Positions 13,233-15,895 of a DNA stretch of 15,895 nt are shown one piece after another (positions within the stretch are counted from its first letter, which is position 1; each line of letters begins with the position of its first letter). The stretch covers positions 1 through 15,895 of the forward strand of contig CANBSV010000062.1 in NCBI GenBank assembly GCA_947372225.1, in the 5' to 3' direction. The notes beneath the pieces were generated by a model. That model was not told the origin of the DNA. It was given only the letters and a program-made list of their open reading frames with translations, and searched no databases. The position numbers and the translations under genes were made by a program. This stretch comes from Burkholderiales bacterium. GTDB lineage: Bacteria > Pseudomonadota > Gammaproteobacteria > Burkholderiales > Burkholderiaceae_C.

Positions 13233-14105
13233 ATGACGCCAGACATCCGCATCGCCGATACCGAATCCCATCGAAACGCGCCACCAGCCACCCGCCGCTG
13301 TGCGCTCACACCGATGCCTTCCTCGCGGCCGCTGGCGGAGTTGTTGCGACTGATGGGCATCGACGTCGACGACAGCACGCCCAGCATGGCCTTCTCGGTT
13401 CCGCTGTGGCAGGTCAGCACGGGCGCCACCCTGCTGCTCGAGGGTGCACCGGCCACCCATGTGCACGTGGTGCGCACCGGCACTTTCAAGTCGATCAAGA
13501 CCGCCGAGGACGGCTACGAACAGGTGCTGTCTTTCTCCAGCCCCGGCGACGTGCTGGGCTTTGAAGCGCTGTGTGAAGACCGCCAGCACACCGGTGCGGT
13601 GGCACTCGAGGACTCGATCGTGTTTGCGATCTCGAAGCGCGATCTGATGCTGTGGCGCCGCCTGTTCCCCACCCTCGACCACGCCTTGCAGCTCGCGCTG
13701 AGCCGGCGGCTGGCAGGCGCAGGTGAAATGACCGAGCTGATGGCCGCGGTGTCGTCCGAGGTGCGGCTGGCACGCTTCATCGTGTGGTGGTCGGGGCGCA
13801 TGTCAGCGCTCGGACAGTCGCCACGCCGGCTGCGCTTGCGCATGAGCCGCCGCGACATCGCCAGTTTGCTCGGCATCGCGCACGAAACCGTCAGCCGATC
13901 GTTCAGCACATTTGTCGAATGCGGTGTGCTCAGCGTGGCCAACCGCGAGGTCGAGATCATCGACATGGCGCGCCTGAAGATGTGCACGAGAAACACCCGT
14001 GGCCTGACGGACGAGACCCCCTATCGCGCAGCAGTGGGCGGACGCCCGGCCGGATTGCGCCAGCGCACACGCTCGCTCGAAGCGGCATCGCTGACGCTGA
14101 ACTGA
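13233..14105 (+). CDS. Crp/Fnr-family transcription regulator
   Basis: The protein has 290 residues. After a 45-residue N-terminal extension comes the cyclic-nucleotide-binding-like beta-barrel (55-135; GATLLLEGAPATHVHVVRTGTFKSIK, SPGDVLGFEAL), the dimer helix (about 140-175), and an HTH: MSRRDIASLLGIAHETVSRSFSTF (204-227). The recognition helix E218-T-V-S221-R222 is the FNR type that reads TTGAT half-sites. It has only four cysteines (23, 114, 230, 251), not the N-terminal cluster of FNR, so an FNR-style [4Fe-4S] sensor is not evident. About 35 residues follow the normal C-terminus. A CAGGAG ribosome site at 13221-13226 supports the ATG. It probably acts on the FNR boxes nearby (inference). 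Confidence 0.88.
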   Translation: MTPDIRIADTESHRNAPPATRRCALTPMPSSRPLAELLRLMGIDVDDSTPSMAFSVPLWQVSTGATLLLEGAPATHVHVVRTGTFKSIKTAEDGYEQVLSFSSPGDVLGFEALCEDRQHTGAVALEDSIVFAISKRDLMLWRRLFPTLDHALQLALSRRLAGAGEMTELMAAVSSEVRLARFIVWWSGRMSALGQSPRRLRLRMSRRDIASLLGIAHETVSRSFSTFVECGVLSVANREVEIIDMARLKMCTRNTRGLTDETPYRAAVGGRPAGLRQRTRSLEAASLTLN

Positions 14106-14197
14106 GCGCGCCCGGTGCCGGCCCTGCGGGTCGGCACGGCGTTGGCTTGCGTGCACTCAAGTCGAAACCGGACAGGCTGACCACACTGTGCTTCTCA

Positions 14198-14220
14198 AGA
14201 AGCCCGCCGGGCTTTTTGTT
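14198..14220 (+). terminator. Rho-independent terminator of the fnr-like gene
   Basis: AAGCCC-gcc-GGGCTTTTTGTTT: a 6-bp stem with a three-base loop and T-rich tail, about 95 bases after the regulator stop and 23 bases before the next ATG. Because it is so close to the DUF883 start, it may also act as an attenuator in front of that gene. Confidence 0.75.
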
Positions 14221-14242
14221 TCACCCCAAGGACACCCACCGC

Positions 14243-14569
14243 ATGGACACCCGCAACGAAACACCCCATCCCGACACCGCCCAGGACCCGCTGGCCTCGG
14301 TGCTGCAAGCACTGGTGGCCGAGTCTGAAGAGCTGGTCAAGCACATCCAGCGCAGCGGCAACGAACAAATGCAAGTCGCCCGTGATCGCTTCGAAACCAC
14401 GCTGGCGTGCGCGCGTGACGAGCTCGAGGCCCTGCAAGACGGTGCCATGCGCCGCGCGCGCCGTGCCGCCAAGGTGGCCGACCAAGCCGTGCACGAGCAT
14501 CCCTATGCGTCGATGGGCGTGGCAGCGGCTGTGGGTGCGCTGATCGGCATGCTCATCAGCCGACGCTGA
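14243..14569 (+). CDS. DUF883 (ElaB/YqjD-type) membrane-anchored protein
   Basis: The protein has 108 residues. The N-terminal 85 residues are helical and charged, with coiled-coil character (LVAESEELVKHIQ, ARDRFETTLACARDELEAL). The C-terminus, HPYASMGVAAAVGALIGMLISRR, is the typical DUF883 ending: one Gly-rich membrane helix and a terminal Arg pair. E. coli relatives (ElaB, YqjD) are inner-membrane proteins that bind ribosomes in stationary phase, so a stress or growth-arrest role fits the cluster. AAGGA at 14228-14232 is the ribosome site, ten bases from the ATG. Its stop is six bases from the stop of the convergent kinase gene. The longer open frame from 13784 overlaps the regulator gene and is discarded. 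Confidence 0.88.
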   Translation: MDTRNETPHPDTAQDPLASVLQALVAESEELVKHIQRSGNEQMQVARDRFETTLACARDELEALQDGAMRRARRAAKVADQAVHEHPYASMGVAAAVGALIGMLISRR

Positions 14570-14575
14570 GGCATC

Positions 14576-15895
14576 TCAAAGAGAAGCGGCGGGCACGGCG
14601 AGCCAGCGCGCGGCCAGTGCGGCCACGTCCACCGCGACGTCGGTGGCCACATCGAACGCGATGGCACGCTCGTCGGCGTCGAGCGGCTCGTGCGAGTCGA
14701 TCTGACGCTGCAGCACCGCCACGTCGGCTTCGGACGCGTCGCGACCCGCCGCGCTGCGCGCAGTCACGCGCTCGCGCAGCACGGCCTCGGGGGCGTGGCA
14801 ATGCAAGATGGCAAACGGCACGCCCAGATCGGCGGCCAGCGCGCGGAACGCCTGACGTTCGGCGCGGCGCAGGAAGGCCGCGTCGACGATCACCGGCCAG
14901 CCCGCACGCAGCGCGAGGCGCGCCACATCAGCCAGCCGCTCGAAGGTGCGACGGGTGGCCTCGGGCGTGTAGACGTCGAGCGAGTGATCCGCCGACCGTT
15001 CGAGCGCGCCCAGGCCGAACAGCCGCTTGCGCTCGACGTCGGAACGCAGCCGGACCGCGCCGGTGCGCTCGAGCAACTGCAAGGCCACGCTCGACTTGCC
15101 GCAGCCCGAAAAGCCGTGCGTGATGAGCAGCCGTGGTGCGCACTGCGCTTGCCCCAGGACCATCGCGCACGCCAGGAAATCCGGGGCGCCGGTCGCTGTG
15201 TGATGCAGCGCGGGCGCTGGGCCTGGCGCGCCCGGTTGGTGAGCGCGCAGCGCGGCCACCAGGGCTCGAACCAGCGCGCGATAGACCTCGTAGAAACGCA
15301 GCACACGCAGCGCGGCAAAGTCGCCGCTGCGCTGCAGCCAGGCGTCGAGCGCGCGCGCAGCCAGATCGCTGCGGCCGTGGGCGTGCAGATCCATCGTCAA
15401 AAAGGCCAGGTCGCTGGCCACGTCGATCCAGCGCAGGGCGGGGTCGAACTCGATGCAGTCGAAGGCCAGCACCGCATCGCCCACCTGCGCGGCGTTGGCT
15501 AGGTGCAAGTCGCCGTGACCTTCGCGCACCGCGCCCGCGGCACGGCGCTCGAGCCACACCGGTGTCAGCGTGCGCTCGCGCTCGGCCAGCCAGCCACGCA
15601 GCGAGTCCGTGGCGCCTGCGGCCACCAGCGGCTGCAGCGAACCCAGCACGTCGCGCACGGCTTGCACGATCTGATCAGGTGTGCCCCAAGGCGTCGCCAC
15701 GTCGGCCACCGGTGCGCCCCCGTGAAAGCCGGCCAGCGCGTCGGCTAGCTGCTCGATCTGGCTGGCCTGCAAATGCCCGGCGGCGAGTTGCTCGCTGAGC
15801 AGCGCGCCGTCGGCAAAGCGCCGCATGCTCACCGCGTACTCGATGGGCTCTCCCTCACCACCCAGTCGCGGGGACGAAGGCGTGCCGCACACGGG
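14576..15895 (-). CDS. APH-like / P-loop kinase fusion protein (COG2187+COG0645 type), N-terminus outside window
   Basis: At least 439 codons are seen; the frame is open to the window edge, so the true start lies to the right. Counting from 15892, residues 1-240 are an aminoglycoside-phosphotransferase-like domain with the Brenner-type motif GHGDLHLANA (125-134) and the metal-binding region FDCIEFDPALRWIDVASDLAFL (144-165). Residues 250-438 are a P-loop kinase of the gluconate-kinase/zeta-toxin-like group: Walker A GFSGCGKSS (260-268), then LRSDVERKRLFGL and VDAAFLRRAERQAFRALA. Family members are often about 500-520 residues, so some 80 are missing. Mycobacterial Rv2004c of the DosR regulon has the same architecture. 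The substrate is unknown. Nothing suggests antibiotic resistance. Confidence 0.88.
   Translation of the reverse strand, partial: PVCGTPSSPRLGGEGEPIEYAVSMRRFADGALLSEQLAAGHLQASQIEQLADALAGFHGGAPVADVATPWGTPDQIVQAVRDVLGSLQPLVAAGATDSLRGWLAERERTLTPVWLERRAAGAVREGHGDLHLANAAQVGDAVLAFDCIEFDPALRWIDVASDLAFLTMDLHAHGRSDLAARALDAWLQRSGDFAALRVLRFYEVYRALVRALVAALRAHQPGAPGPAPALHHTATGAPDFLACAMVLGQAQCAPRLLITHGFSGCGKSSVALQLLERTGAVRLRSDVERKRLFGLGALERSADHSLDVYTPEATRRTFERLADVARLALRAGWPVIVDAAFLRRAERQAFRALAADLGVPFAILHCHAPEAVLRERVTARSAAGRDASEADVAVLQRQIDSHEPLDADERAIAFDVATDVAVDVAALAARWLAVPAASL

Noticed and set aside
14147..14160. TTGCGTGCACTCAA as an FNR box before the DUF883 gene
   Set aside because: 7/10 match, and a start about 42 bp downstream would lie before the terminator at 14198-14220.
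14576..15892. Aminoglycoside resistance gene
   Set aside because: The APH-like fold is fused to a P-loop kinase as in COG2187/COG0645 proteins of unknown substrate; this architecture is not a resistance determinant.

Overview
The window looks like chromosomal DNA of a betaproteobacterium of the order Burkholderiales, probably close to Comamonadaceae. The basis is high G+C, gene content (darP-mogA, cysE/trmJ/suhB, a PEP-CTERM protein, DUF883 and SYLF proteins, a large APH/P-loop kinase fusion) and sequence flavour. Species cannot be fixed from the sequence alone. No tRNA, rRNA, CRISPR array, IS element or phage gene was seen.

Left part (1-5276), mostly housekeeping: the 3' end of darP overlaps mogA (molybdenum cofactor). 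It meets cysE (cysteine synthesis) tail to tail. A gene for an exosortase-sorted PEP-CTERM surface protein and trmJ (tRNA 2'-O-methylation) lie on the minus strand. suhB (inositol-phosphatase family) and cho (GIY-YIG repair nuclease) run the other way.

Middle part (5277-8089), small envelope and unknown genes: a Tat-exported SYLF-domain protein with a strong terminator; a compact orphan transcription unit (about 6041-6510) encoding an unrecognised 58-residue protein; a DUF1488-like small protein; an acidic small protein with a GTG start; and a secreted protein with a carboxypeptidase-regulatory-like fold. The palindrome AAAACCCCCTGAAYAGGGGG occurs twice, each time upstream of and in the same orientation as a gene: the PEP-CTERM gene and the 58-residue gene. 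Its 7-2-7 geometry resembles operators of NarL/LuxR-type regulators.

Right part (8391-15895), a stress/redox signalling cluster: a universal stress protein; a Tyr/Trp-rich secreted protein; a 640-residue cytoplasmic sensor kinase with one intact and one degenerate HisKA_3/ATPase module around a PAS domain; its overlapping NarL/FixJ response regulator; a convergent paralogous regulator that has lost its DNA-binding domain; an Fnr-type regulator; a DUF883 membrane protein; and an APH-like/P-loop kinase fusion cut by the window end. A perfect FNR box lies upstream of the sensor kinase. A 9/10 box lies between the receiver-only gene and the fnr-like gene. The combination (Usp, Rv2004c-like kinase, NarL-type two-component pair, Fnr) recalls the mycobacterial DosR dormancy regulon. 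It suggests an oxygen- or energy-stress island, which is inference.
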